DNA from: Enterobacter kobei
Lineage (GTDB): Bacteria; Pseudomonadota; Gammaproteobacteria; Enterobacterales; Enterobacteriaceae
DNA length: 64,000 bases
Direction: 5' to 3'
NCBI RefSeq assembly: GCF_018323985.1
Contig: NZ_AP024590.1
Location: forward strand, 868,001 to 932,000
Shown here piece by piece: positions 41,524-50,769 of the stretch. Both the position numbers and the translations under genes were made by a program. Positions within the stretch are counted from its first letter, which is position 1, and every line of letters begins with the position of its first letter. The notes beneath the pieces were generated by a model that ran no database searches, was not told where the DNA came from, and saw nothing but the letters and a program-made list of their open reading frames with translations.

Positions 41524-41561
41524 TGCACTGTGCTGGTACAAATATGTGCAACGGTAGTGCA
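41524..41561 (+). promoter_or_regulatory. Two NtrC-like binding sites upstream of the urea operon
   Basis: Site 1 at 41524-41540, TGCACTGTGCTGGTACA, matches the NtrC consensus TGCAC-N7-TGGTGCA closely. Site 2 at 41545-41561, TGTGCAACGGTAGTGCA, is a weaker match. Centres are 21 bp apart (two helical turns) and about 100 bp before the predicted sigma-54 start, the usual enhancer geometry. Confidence 0.75.
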
Positions 41562-41625
41562 GCACATTATTTGAAATACCCTTGAATATTTTAAATAAAC
41601 CCAATAAATCAATAGCTTAAATTTC

Positions 41626-41641
41626 TGGCACGGCGGTTGCT
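41626..41641 (+). promoter_or_regulatory. Sigma-54 promoter of the urea operon
   Basis: TGGCACGGCGGTTGCT matches the sigma-54 consensus TGGCACG-N4-TTGCW at every specified base. The GG and GC dinucleotides are 12 bp apart (first base to first base), giving a start near 41,653, about 28 bp before the atzF ATG. Implies RpoN- and nitrogen-dependent expression. Confidence 0.88.
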
Positions 41642-41680
41642 ATCTGGATTTCATCTTGTATACCAACAGGGATCCAGAAT

Positions 41681-43483
41681 ATGACAGCAATGACAGGACA
41701 GGGGTTGGCCGCGTGGCAGCAGTATATTCGCCAGCACAGCGACGATCTAATTTCACTTCTTGAGGCGTATGCCGGATCCCTGTCGACAGAGGATAACGCC
41801 TGGATCGCCATTGCCAGCGCTACGCAGATCCGCGATCAGCTCGAACCCTTACTGACGCACTATCAGCAGACGCCGGACGCGCTGCCGTTGTTCGGCATTC
41901 CGTTTGCGGTGAAAGACAATATTGATGTCGCGGGCTGGCCGACCACCGCCGCCTGTCCGGCCTTCGCTTATCTCGCTGAGCGCGATGCCTTCGCCGTGGC
42001 AAAACTTAAAGCGGCGGGCGCGATTGTTATCGGCAAAACCAACCTGGATCAGTTCGCCACCGGGCTGGTGGGCACGCGCTCACCTTATGGCGCTGTCAGC
42101 AATTCGTTTCAGGCGGATTATGTCAGCGGCGGCTCCAGCTCCGGCTCGGCGTCGGTGGTGGCGCGCGGTCTGGTGCCGTTCGCGCTGGGCACCGACACCG
42201 CCGGATCCGGGCGCGTCCCGGCGGCCTTTAACAATATCGTCGGACTGAAGCCCACTAAAGGCTGGCTCTCCGCGCAGGGCGTGGTGCCTGCCTGCCGCCT
42301 GAACGACACGTTATCGGTGTTCGCCCTGACGGCTGAAGACGCGTTTTATATCACGTCACTGGCTGCGGGCTATGACGCCGGGGATGCGTACTCCCGCGTG
42401 CATCCGGCCACCGCGCCTGCCGCGATCCCACAAAACCCGGTGTTTGCCATCCCGGCAACCCTGACCTTCTTTGATGATGTCCAGGCACAAGCTGCCTGGG
42501 AACAGGCGCTGGCCGCGCTGCGCGAAAGCGGCGCAACCCTTAAGCCGATTGATTTTTCCGCTTTTACCCGCCTTGCAGAACAGCTCTATCAAGGGCCGTG
42601 GGTGGCGGAGCGCACCGCCGCGGTGGGCGCGATGCTCAATACCCCGGAGAAAATGGATCCCATCGTGCACGGGATCATTGCCGGCGGACTGACGTTCAGC
42701 GCCGTGGAAGCGTTTCAGGCGGAATACCTGCGCGCAGAACTGGCGCTGCAGATCAATGCCGCCCTGCGTGAGGTGGATGCGCTGGTGGTGCCGACCTCGC
42801 CGACCATTCACACCATTGATGAGATGAAGCAGGAGCCGGTGCGCTTTAACTCGCAGTTTGGCACTTATACCAACTTTACCAACCTGGCGGATCTCGCGGC
42901 GCTGGCGCTGCCCGGGCCGTTCCGCGCCGACGGCTTACCGGCAGGGATCACGCTGATCGCGCCGGCCTGGCACGATCGCGCGCTGGCGGATTTCGGGGTG
43001 CGCTGGCAGCAACAGCTGGCGCTGCCACGGGGAGCGACGGGCCTCGCCTTTACGCCATCCGCAACAGCGCTGCCGGTATCGGCACAGCATGTGCGCGTCG
43101 CGGTGGTTGGCGCGCATCTGCGCGGTATGCCGCTCAATTTCCAGCTTGTCAGCCGTCAGGCGGTATTTGTGGAAACCACGCAAACCGCCGCCTGCTACCG
43201 CTTGTATGCGCTGGCGAATACCCAGCCGCAGAAACCGGGTCTCGCCCGCGCGGATGAGGGCGCCGCCATTGAGGTGGAACTGTGGGACATCCCGCTGGCC
43301 CGCTTTGGCGAATTCGTGGCGGAGATCCCGCTGCCGCTCGGTATTGGCACGCTGGAGCTGAGGGATGGCCGTCTGGTGAAAGGCTTTATTTGTGAACCGG
43401 CAGCGCTGTCTGATGCCACGGACATTACCGCATTTGCAGGCTGGCGCAACTGGATCGCCCGCAAGGAGACCCGCCATGTTTAA
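41681..43483 (+). CDS. atzF: Allophanate hydrolase
   Basis: 600 residues. Second step of urea amidolyase: allophanate to two ammonia and two carbon dioxide. N-terminal amidase-signature domain (about 1-440) with the Ser-cisSer-Lys triad K78 (FAVKDNID), S152 (GGSSSGS) and S176 (TDTAGSGR). C-terminal allophanate hydrolase domain at about 470-595 (VAVVGAHLRGMPLN, FVETTQTAACYRLYAL). Overlaps the urea carboxylase gene by 8 bp. First gene behind the sigma-54 promoter. Confidence 0.95.
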   Translation: MTAMTGQGLAAWQQYIRQHSDDLISLLEAYAGSLSTEDNAWIAIASATQIRDQLEPLLTHYQQTPDALPLFGIPFAVKDNIDVAGWPTTAACPAFAYLAERDAFAVAKLKAAGAIVIGKTNLDQFATGLVGTRSPYGAVSNSFQADYVSGGSSSGSASVVARGLVPFALGTDTAGSGRVPAAFNNIVGLKPTKGWLSAQGVVPACRLNDTLSVFALTAEDAFYITSLAAGYDAGDAYSRVHPATAPAAIPQNPVFAIPATLTFFDDVQAQAAWEQALAALRESGATLKPIDFSAFTRLAEQLYQGPWVAERTAAVGAMLNTPEKMDPIVHGIIAGGLTFSAVEAFQAEYLRAELALQINAALREVDALVVPTSPTIHTIDEMKQEPVRFNSQFGTYTNFTNLADLAALALPGPFRADGLPAGITLIAPAWHDRALADFGVRWQQQLALPRGATGLAFTPSATALPVSAQHVRVAVVGAHLRGMPLNFQLVSRQAVFVETTQTAACYRLYALANTQPQKPGLARADEGAAIEVELWDIPLARFGEFVAEIPLPLGIGTLELRDGRLVKGFICEPAALSDATDITAFAGWRNWIARKETRHV

Positions 43484-46400
43484 TACCGTTCTTATCGCTA
43501 ACCGCGGCGAAATTGCCTGCCGCGCCATCCGTACCCTGAAGCGCCTCGGCATCACCAGCGTGGCGGTATATTCCGACGCCGACAAAAACGCCGAACACGT
43601 TAAACAGGCGGATGTCGCACTGCCCCTCGGCGGAGAAAAAGCCAGCGACAGCTATCTGCGCATCGACAGCATCATTGCCGCGGCGCAAGAGAGCGGGGCG
43701 CAGGCCATCTGGCCTGGCTACGGCTTTCTCTCCGAAAGTCTGGCGTTCGCCGCCGCCTGCGACAGCGCCGGGATCGTCTTTATCGGCCCGACTGCGGAAC
43801 AGATCGGCGAGTTTGGCCTTAAGCACCGCGCCCGTGAACTGGCCGCCGCCGCAGGCGTGCCGATGACGCCGGGCACCGGGCTGCTCAATTCCCTGCCGGA
43901 AGCGCTTAGCGCCGCGGCGATGATCGGCTATCCGGTGATGCTGAAAAGCACCGCAGGTGGTGGCGGCATCGGCCTGACGCGCTGCGCCGACGATGAGGCG
44001 CTGGCGCAGGCGTGGGAAAGCGTGCGCCGTCTGGGAGAACAGTTTTTCAGCGATGCAGGGGTGTTCCTCGAACGCTGCATCGATCGCGCACGGCATATCG
44101 AAGTGCAGATTTTTGGCGACGGCAACGGCAACGTGGTGGCCCTCGGTGAGCGCGACTGCTCCCTGCAACGCCGCAATCAGAAAGTGGTGGAGGAGACACC
44201 CGCGCCGCATCTGCCGCCTGCCACCCGCGAGGCGCTGCTTAACGCCGCCGTACAGCTGGGTAAACAGGTGAACTACCGTAGTGCGGGAACGGTGGAGTTT
44301 ATCTACGACAGCGCGCAGGACGCCTTTTATTTCCTCGAAGTAAACACCCGCTTACAGGTGGAGCATCCGGTGACCGAGTGCGTCACCGGGCTGGATCTGG
44401 TGGAGTGCATGTTACGGGTGGCCGCCGGAGAGTCCATTGACTGGGCGCGGCTGGCGCAGGCGCCACAGGGCGCGGCCATCGAAGTGCGTATTTACGCGGA
44501 AAACCCGCTGAAAAACTTCCAGCCCAGCCCCGGCGTGCTGACCGAAGTGGTGTTCCCGCCGGACGTGCGTATTGATACCGGCGTGATCACCGGCAGCGAA
44601 GTCTCGGCGTTTTACGATCCGATGATTGCCAAGCTGATTGTCCACGCACCTACCCGCGAAGCGGCGCTGGCAAAACTTCAGCAGGCGCTGAACGCCACGC
44701 GTTTGCACGGCATCGCCACCAACCTCGATTATCTGCGACAGATCACCGCCAGTGACGCGTTCGTGGACGGCAACGTCTGGACGCGGATGCTGGACAGCGT
44801 GACGGTGGAGAGCGCGGTAATAGAAGTGCTGCAACCCGGCACCTGGAGCAGCGTGCAGGATTATCCGGGACGCCTCGGCTACTGGGATATCGGCGTACCG
44901 CCCTCCGGCCCGATGGACGATTTTGCTTTCCGGCTGGCGAACCGCATTGTCGGCAACCACGACGCGGCGGCGGGGCTGGAGTTTACCCTGCAAGGCCCGG
45001 TGCTGCGTTTTCATGCGGCGGCAGTGATTGCGCTGACCGGGGCAGACTGTCAGGCGACGCTGGACGGCGACGCGGTTCCCCTGTGGCAGCCGGTAACAGT
45101 GCAGGCGGGGCAGACGCTGACGCTGGGCCGGGCGCAGAGCGGTTGTCGCGGTTATCTGGCAGTACGTAACGGTATCGACGTGCCGGAATATCTTGGCAGC
45201 CGTTCCACGTTCGCGCTGGGGCAGTTTGGCGGTCACGCCGGGCGCACCCTCAGCGTGGCAGATCTGCTGCCCATTTCCCGTCCGGCGCTGATCGCCTGCA
45301 CCACGCCCGCGCCGGTGAGCGAGCCGCAGGGGCTGTCACCGGTGCTGATCCCGACGTATGGCGATGAGTGGCGCATCGGCGTGCTTTACGGTCCGCACGG
45401 CGCGCCGGATTTCTTCACCCAGGCGTCCATTGACGACTTCTTTGCCAGCGAATGGCAGGTGCACTACAACTCCAACCGCCTCGGCGTGCGGCTGGTGGGG
45501 CCTAAACCCGGCTGGGCGCGACCCAACGGCGGCGAGGCGGGACTGCACCCCTCGAACGTGCACGACTGCGAATACGCCATTGGCGCAATCAACTTTACCG
45601 GCGATTTCCCGGTGATCCTCACCCGTGACGGGCCGAGCCTCGGCGGTTTTGTCTGCCCGGTGACCATCGCCAAAGCTGAGCTGTGGAAAGTGGGCCAGGT
45701 GAAGCCCGGCGACCGCATCCGTTTCTACCCGATGAGTATCGAGGAAGCGGTGGCGCGGGAGAACGCCATGGATCGCATTATCGACTCGCTGCAAACCAGC
45801 CCGCTGCCTGCATTTGAGGTGCCGACGCTGGCGGAGCGCAACGGCGTGTCGGCGGCGGCGCTGGTGTCGCTACCGGCGTCTGCGGGCGCACCGGCGATTG
45901 TTTATCGCCAGGCGGGGGATAACTACATTCTCATTGAGTACGGCGACAACGTGCTCGACCTGGCGCTGCGTCTGCGCGTGCACCTGATTATGGCGCAGCT
46001 GCGTGAGCTGGCCCATCCGGGCATTAACGAGCTGTCGCCGGGCGTGCGCTCCCTGCAGGTGCGGTATGACAGCAGGCTCATCAGCCAGCAGGCGCTGGTG
46101 GCGCTGTTGCTGGAAACAGAATCGCGCACCGGCGACGTCAGCCAGATGAAGGTGCCGTCGCGCATCGTGCACCTGCCGATGGCCTTTGAAGATCGCGCCA
46201 CCCTCGATGCCGTCAGCCGTTATCAGGATACGGTGCGTGCCAGCGCCCCCTGGCTGCCAAACAACGTGGATTTTATTCAGCGCATTAATGGCCTCGACAG
46301 CCGCGAGGCGGTCAGAGAGACCATTTTTGACGCCAGCTATCTGATCCTCGGCCTGGGCGACGTGTACCTCGGCGCGCCCTGCGCGGTGCCCGTCGATCCC

Positions 46401-47087
46401 CGTCACCGGCTGTTAAGTTCCAAATACAACCCGGCGCGTACCTTTACCGCCGAAGGCACGGTGGGTATCGGCGGCATGTATATGTGCATCTACGGGATGG
46501 ATTCCCCCGGCGGTTATCAACTGGTTGGGCGCACGCTGCCAATCTGGAACAAGTTCCTGAAAAACGATCAGTTCAGCGCAGGCGAACCCTGGCTGCTGCG
46601 CTTCTTCGACCAGGTGCGTTTTTACCCGGTCAGCGAAGATGAACTGGATCGGCTGCGGGAGGATTTCCGCGAAGGTCGCGCCACGGTGCGCATTGAAGAA
46701 ACGGTGTTTGATTTCCCGGCCCATCTGCAATTCCTGCATGACAACGCCGATGACATCAGCCGTTTCCGCCAGCATCAGGCCGCCGCTTTTGAGGCGGAAG
46801 TGGAGCGCTGGCAGCTTGATGACGACAGCAATCAGGAAATCGCGCCGGTCGCTGAGGAGGTCATCGACGACAGCGCGCAGCCGGTGATGGCCGACATGAG
46901 CGGCAACATCTGGAAAGTGCTGGTGCAGCCGGGCGACGAAGTGACCGTCGGGCAGACGCTGGTCATCGTCGAAGCCATGAAGATGGAACTGGCGATTGTC
47001 TCTGCGCAGGCGGGCCGCGTGAAGCGTCTTGGCTGTAAGCCTGGCCGTCCGGTCAATCCCGGCGACACCCTGCTGTGGCTGGAGTAA
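43476..47087 (+). CDS. uca: Urea carboxylase
   Basis: 1203 residues from the ATG at 43476 with AAGGAG upstream. Biotin- and ATP-dependent carboxylation of urea to allophanate. Biotin carboxylase domains at about 1-450 (NRGEIACRAIRTLKRLGI, ATP grasp KSTAGGGGIGL), carboxyltransferase halves of KipA and KipI type at about 480-780 and 800-1010, and a C-terminal biotinyl domain with K1169 in VEAMKMEL. The small urea carboxylase-associated proteins found in some loci are absent. Confidence 0.95.
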   Translation: MFNTVLIANRGEIACRAIRTLKRLGITSVAVYSDADKNAEHVKQADVALPLGGEKASDSYLRIDSIIAAAQESGAQAIWPGYGFLSESLAFAAACDSAGIVFIGPTAEQIGEFGLKHRARELAAAAGVPMTPGTGLLNSLPEALSAAAMIGYPVMLKSTAGGGGIGLTRCADDEALAQAWESVRRLGEQFFSDAGVFLERCIDRARHIEVQIFGDGNGNVVALGERDCSLQRRNQKVVEETPAPHLPPATREALLNAAVQLGKQVNYRSAGTVEFIYDSAQDAFYFLEVNTRLQVEHPVTECVTGLDLVECMLRVAAGESIDWARLAQAPQGAAIEVRIYAENPLKNFQPSPGVLTEVVFPPDVRIDTGVITGSEVSAFYDPMIAKLIVHAPTREAALAKLQQALNATRLHGIATNLDYLRQITASDAFVDGNVWTRMLDSVTVESAVIEVLQPGTWSSVQDYPGRLGYWDIGVPPSGPMDDFAFRLANRIVGNHDAAAGLEFTLQGPVLRFHAAAVIALTGADCQATLDGDAVPLWQPVTVQAGQTLTLGRAQSGCRGYLAVRNGIDVPEYLGSRSTFALGQFGGHAGRTLSVADLLPISRPALIACTTPAPVSEPQGLSPVLIPTYGDEWRIGVLYGPHGAPDFFTQASIDDFFASEWQVHYNSNRLGVRLVGPKPGWARPNGGEAGLHPSNVHDCEYAIGAINFTGDFPVILTRDGPSLGGFVCPVTIAKAELWKVGQVKPGDRIRFYPMSIEEAVARENAMDRIIDSLQTSPLPAFEVPTLAERNGVSAAALVSLPASAGAPAIVYRQAGDNYILIEYGDNVLDLALRLRVHLIMAQLRELAHPGINELSPGVRSLQVRYDSRLISQQALVALLLETESRTGDVSQMKVPSRIVHLPMAFEDRATLDAVSRYQDTVRASAPWLPNNVDFIQRINGLDSREAVRETIFDASYLILGLGDVYLGAPCAVPVDPRHRLLSSKYNPARTFTAEGTVGIGGMYMCIYGMDSPGGYQLVGRTLPIWNKFLKNDQFSAGEPWLLRFFDQVRFYPVSEDELDRLREDFREGRATVRIEETVFDFPAHLQFLHDNADDISRFRQHQAAAFEAEVERWQLDDDSNQEIAPVAEEVIDDSAQPVMADMSGNIWKVLVQPGDEVTVGQTLVIVEAMKMELAIVSAQAGRVKRLGCKPGRPVNPGDTLLWLE

Positions 47088-47093
47088 CTCACG

Positions 47094-47804
47094 ATGCAAA
47101 TGGCGGCGAGCGGTAAAAACGATAAAACGCGCAGCGCGGGGCTGGCGGAGCGTATCTATCAGGCGCTGAAGAACGAGATTTTCGATTTCCGCCTGATGCC
47201 CGGCGAGCATTTCAGCGAAAGCGAGATCTCCGCCCGCATGTCGGCCAGCCGCACGCCGGTGCGTCAGGCGCTGTTCTGGCTGGAGCACGAAGGCTATGTG
47301 CAGGTGTATTCCCGCAGCGGCTGGCAGGTGCGGCCTTTTGATTTCACCTACTACGAAGCGCTGTATGACTTTCGCATCGTGCTGGAGCGGGAAGCGGTGC
47401 GCCGCCTGTGCGGCATGCCGCCGGGACTTTGTTCAGAGCATCTCGCGCCGCTTACGGCTTTCTGGATCGCCGCGCCGCGTATGACGCCAGGCAAAGCGCT
47501 GTCGCTGATGGATGAGCAGTTTCACACCACGCTGGTGCAGAGCACCGGCAACAGCGAAATGGTGCGGGTGCACGTTGAGCTGACGGAGAAGATGCGCATT
47601 ATTCGTCACCTCGATTTCACCCGTGAGGATCGCGTCGACGCGACTTACAACGAGCACGCGCGCATTTTGCAGGCCATTGAGGATCAGAACACCGGGGAGG
47701 CGCAACAGCTGCTCACCGGACACATTTCCCAAAGCAAAGCCGAGGTCAGAAAAATCACACTACACATGCTCCAGCAGGCCAGTTTGCAACCCGTTTCACC
47801 GTAG
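47094..47804 (+). CDS. GntR family regulator (FCD type) of the urea locus
   Basis: 236 residues. Winged helix at about 15-80 (SESEISARMSASRTPVRQAL is the recognition part) and an all-helical FCD ligand domain at about 90-225 with candidate metal ligands (Asp of DFRIVLE, His of DEQFHTTL, His of NEHARIL). It starts 6 bp after urea carboxylase and lies inside the operon before urtA, so it is probably an autoregulated local controller. Ligand unknown; a pathway intermediate is a guess. Confidence 0.85.
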   Translation: MQMAASGKNDKTRSAGLAERIYQALKNEIFDFRLMPGEHFSESEISARMSASRTPVRQALFWLEHEGYVQVYSRSGWQVRPFDFTYYEALYDFRIVLEREAVRRLCGMPPGLCSEHLAPLTAFWIAAPRMTPGKALSLMDEQFHTTLVQSTGNSEMVRVHVELTEKMRIIRHLDFTREDRVDATYNEHARILQAIEDQNTGEAQQLLTGHISQSKAEVRKITLHMLQQASLQPVSP

Positions 47805-47845
47805 TCAACAACAACACTCACTCAATACCATTTAGGGGTTTAGTC

Positions 47846-49117
47846 ATGAAAAGACGTTCGTTGCTGAAAGCATTTGCCCTGTCCGCCACCTTTTTGAGCA
47901 TGGGCTTTTCTCTACAGGCATACGCAGCAGAGACCATTAAAGTGGGGATCATGCACTCCCTTTCCGGGACGATGGCGATCTCTGAAACGCCGCTGAAAGA
48001 CATGGCGCTGATGACCATCGCCGAGATCAACGCCAAAGGCGGTGTGCTGGGTAAACAGCTGGAGCCGGTGGTGGTCGATCCGGCCTCCAACTGGCCGCTG
48101 TTCGCGGAAAAAGCCCGGCAGTTACTTACCCAGGATAAAGCGGCGGTGGTGTTTGGCTGCTGGACGTCGGTATCGCGTAAATCCGTGCTGCCGGTCTTCG
48201 AGGAGCTGAACGGGCTGCTGTTCTACCCGGTGCAGTATGAAGGCGAAGAGATGTCGCCAAACGTCTTCTACACCGGTGCAGCGCCAAACCAGCAGGCGAT
48301 CCCGGCGGTGGAATACATGATGAGCGAAGACGGCGGCAGCGCGAAACGCTTCTTCCTGCTCGGCACCGATTACGTCTATCCGCGCACCACCAACAAGATC
48401 CTGCGCGCCTTCCTGCACAGCAAGGGCGTGAAGGACCAGGACATCGAAGAGGTCTATACGCCGTTTGGCTACAGCGACTACCAGACCATTGTCTCCAACA
48501 TCAAAAAATTCTCTGCCGGTGGCAAAACGGCGGTGATCTCCACTATCAACGGCGACTCCAACGTACCGTTCTACAAAGAGCTGGCGAACCAGGGCATCAA
48601 GGCGACGGACGTGCCGGTGGTGGCCTTCTCGGTGGGTGAAGAAGAACTGCGCGGGATCGATGCCAAACCGCTGGTCGGGCATCTGGCGGCGTGGAACTAC
48701 TTTGAATCGGTCAGCAATCCGGTGAACACCAAATTTGTTGCCGATTACCGGGCGTATGCCAAAGCGCACAAGCTGCCGAACGCCGATACCGTCGTGACCA
48801 ACGATCCGATGGAAGCCACGTATGTCGGCATTCATATGTGGGCGCAGGCGGTGGAAAAAGCAGGCACCACCGATGTGGATAAAGTGCGCGCGGCGATGGC
48901 GAACCAGTCTTTCGCTGCGCCGAGCGGCTTTACCCTGACCATGGACGCCACCAACCATCACCTGCACAAACCGGTGATGATCGGCGAAATCGAAGATAAC
49001 GGTCAGTTCAATGTGGTGTGGCAGACGGAGCAGGCGGTTCGCGCCCAACCGTGGAGCCCGTACATTGCCGGTAACGACAAAAAGCCGGATCACCCGGTGA
49101 AAACCGGCGGGAAATAA
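47846..49117 (+). CDS. urtA: Urea ABC transporter substrate-binding protein UrtA
   Basis: 423 residues, type I periplasmic-binding fold of the branched-chain amino-acid family (mature IKVGIMHSLSGTMAISETPLKD). The signal peptide begins MKRRSLLKAFALS, which has a twin-arginine-like RRxxLK pattern with cleavage after AYA; Tat versus Sec export is unsettled. Delivers urea to UrtBC. Confidence 0.94.
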   Translation: MKRRSLLKAFALSATFLSMGFSLQAYAAETIKVGIMHSLSGTMAISETPLKDMALMTIAEINAKGGVLGKQLEPVVVDPASNWPLFAEKARQLLTQDKAAVVFGCWTSVSRKSVLPVFEELNGLLFYPVQYEGEEMSPNVFYTGAAPNQQAIPAVEYMMSEDGGSAKRFFLLGTDYVYPRTTNKILRAFLHSKGVKDQDIEEVYTPFGYSDYQTIVSNIKKFSAGGKTAVISTINGDSNVPFYKELANQGIKATDVPVVAFSVGEEELRGIDAKPLVGHLAAWNYFESVSNPVNTKFVADYRAYAKAHKLPNADTVVTNDPMEATYVGIHMWAQAVEKAGTTDVDKVRAAMANQSFAAPSGFTLTMDATNHHLHKPVMIGEIEDNGQFNVVWQTEQAVRAQPWSPYIAGNDKKPDHPVKTGGK

Positions 49118-49191
49118 TTCCCGCAGGCCCGAGGCGCGGGGCAAGACGAGTAGCCCCGCGCCGTGGCTGAACTCACCCGGAAAACAGTGAC

Positions 49192-50769
49192 ATGATGAAA
49201 ATACTCCCGGCTTTGGGCTGTCTTCTTTTAAGCGGTCTGCTGATGGCAATCCCCGCGCACGCCGGGCCTGCCGCTGATTACGGTAAGGCCAGCCGCGCCC
49301 AGCAGATCCAGTTGCTCCAGCAGTGGGCCGCCGCGCCTGATGCTTCCCGGCTGACGTTCCTGCAAACGCTCAATGAGGCGGAGGTGGTAACGGATACGCG
49401 CGGTCAGCTGTTTACGCCAGCGGGTGACAAACTTATCCCGCTGGAAGGCGAGGCTGCCCCGGTGGGCAACGTCAAAAAAATCTTCCTTAATAACCGGCTG
49501 CGGGGGCTGATCAAGAGCGCGCTGGCCTCGCATCAGTTAGTCAGCCCGGACGCCTCCGTGCGGCTTCAGGCGGCACTCACACTCCAGGCCAGCGCGCAGG
49601 CCGATCAGCTGTCTCTGCTCAGTGCGCGGCTGGCGGCTGAACAGGATGCGCGGGTGCATACCGCGCTGGCGATTGCGGTGGCGAATTTACAGCTGGCGGA
49701 CAGTCGGGCGGAAAAACGACGGGAAGCAGTCACGCTGCTGGGGGAAGCCAGCGATCCGCAGGTGCAGGCCAGTCTGATGCGGCTGACGCAGCCGCAGGCA
49801 GAGCCTGATCCCGCCGTGCGCGCCGCCGCCGCGGAAAGTCTGGCGCAGGTGCAGCAGCGTCTGAAGTGGGGCGAGTGGCTGGGGCAGGCGTTCAGCGGTA
49901 TTTCGCTCGGCTCGATCCTGCTGCTGGCGGCATTAGGCCTGGCGATCACCTATGGCCTGCTCGGGGTGATCAATATGGCCCACGGCGAGATGCTGATGAT
50001 CGGCGCGTACTCCACCTGGCTGGTGCAGGATCTGTTTTCACGCGTGGCCCCGGAGTGGCTGGCGTTCTATCCGCTGGTGGCGCTGCCGGTAGCGTTCTTT
50101 ATAACCGCCGCGGTGGGCATGGTCCTTGAGCGCACCATTATCCGCCATCTTTATGGCCGACCGCTGGAAACCCTGCTCGCGACCTGGGGGATCAGCCTGA
50201 TGCTCATCCAGTGCGTACGCATGTTGTTTGGCACGCAAAACCTTGAAGTGGCAAACCCGGCCTGGCTCTCCGGCGGCTGGGCGGTACTGCCGAATCTGGT
50301 GCTGCCGTACAACCGGCTGGCGGTGATCCTTTTCGTGGCGGGCGTGCTGACCCTCACCTGGCTGCTGCTCAACAAAACCCGTCTCGGCATGAACGTACGG
50401 GCAGTGACGCAAAACCGTCGTATGGCGGACTGCTGCGGCGTGCCGACCGGGCGCGTTGACATGCTGGCCTTCGGCCTCGGATCCGGCATTGCCGGACTGG
50501 GGGGCGTGGCGTTATCCCAGTTGGGCAACGTTGGCCCGGAACTGGGGCAGGGCTACATCATCGACTCCTTCCTCGTGGTGGTCACCGGCGGCGTCGGTCA
50601 GCTGGCGGGCACGGTGGTGGCGGCGCTGGGGCTGGGCGTGCTCAACAAAGTGCTGGAGCCGCAGACCGGCGCGGTGCTGGCGAAAATCGCCATTCTGGTC
50701 CTGATTGTGCTGTTTATCCAGAAACGGCCGCAGGGGTTATTTGCATTCAAAGGGCGGGTAATTGACTGA
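49192..50769 (+). CDS. urtB: Urea ABC transporter permease UrtB
   Basis: 525 residues. Signal-like N-terminus and a roughly 210-residue periplasmic helical extension (typical of UrtB) precede a LivH-like membrane domain (about 225-520, GSILLLAALGLAITYGLLGVINMAHGE). An ATG at 49195 is a close alternative start. Overlaps urtC by one base (TGATG). Confidence 0.94.
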   Translation: MMKILPALGCLLLSGLLMAIPAHAGPAADYGKASRAQQIQLLQQWAAAPDASRLTFLQTLNEAEVVTDTRGQLFTPAGDKLIPLEGEAAPVGNVKKIFLNNRLRGLIKSALASHQLVSPDASVRLQAALTLQASAQADQLSLLSARLAAEQDARVHTALAIAVANLQLADSRAEKRREAVTLLGEASDPQVQASLMRLTQPQAEPDPAVRAAAAESLAQVQQRLKWGEWLGQAFSGISLGSILLLAALGLAITYGLLGVINMAHGEMLMIGAYSTWLVQDLFSRVAPEWLAFYPLVALPVAFFITAAVGMVLERTIIRHLYGRPLETLLATWGISLMLIQCVRMLFGTQNLEVANPAWLSGGWAVLPNLVLPYNRLAVILFVAGVLTLTWLLLNKTRLGMNVRAVTQNRRMADCCGVPTGRVDMLAFGLGSGIAGLGGVALSQLGNVGPELGQGYIIDSFLVVVTGGVGQLAGTVVAALGLGVLNKVLEPQTGAVLAKIAILVLIVLFIQKRPQGLFAFKGRVID

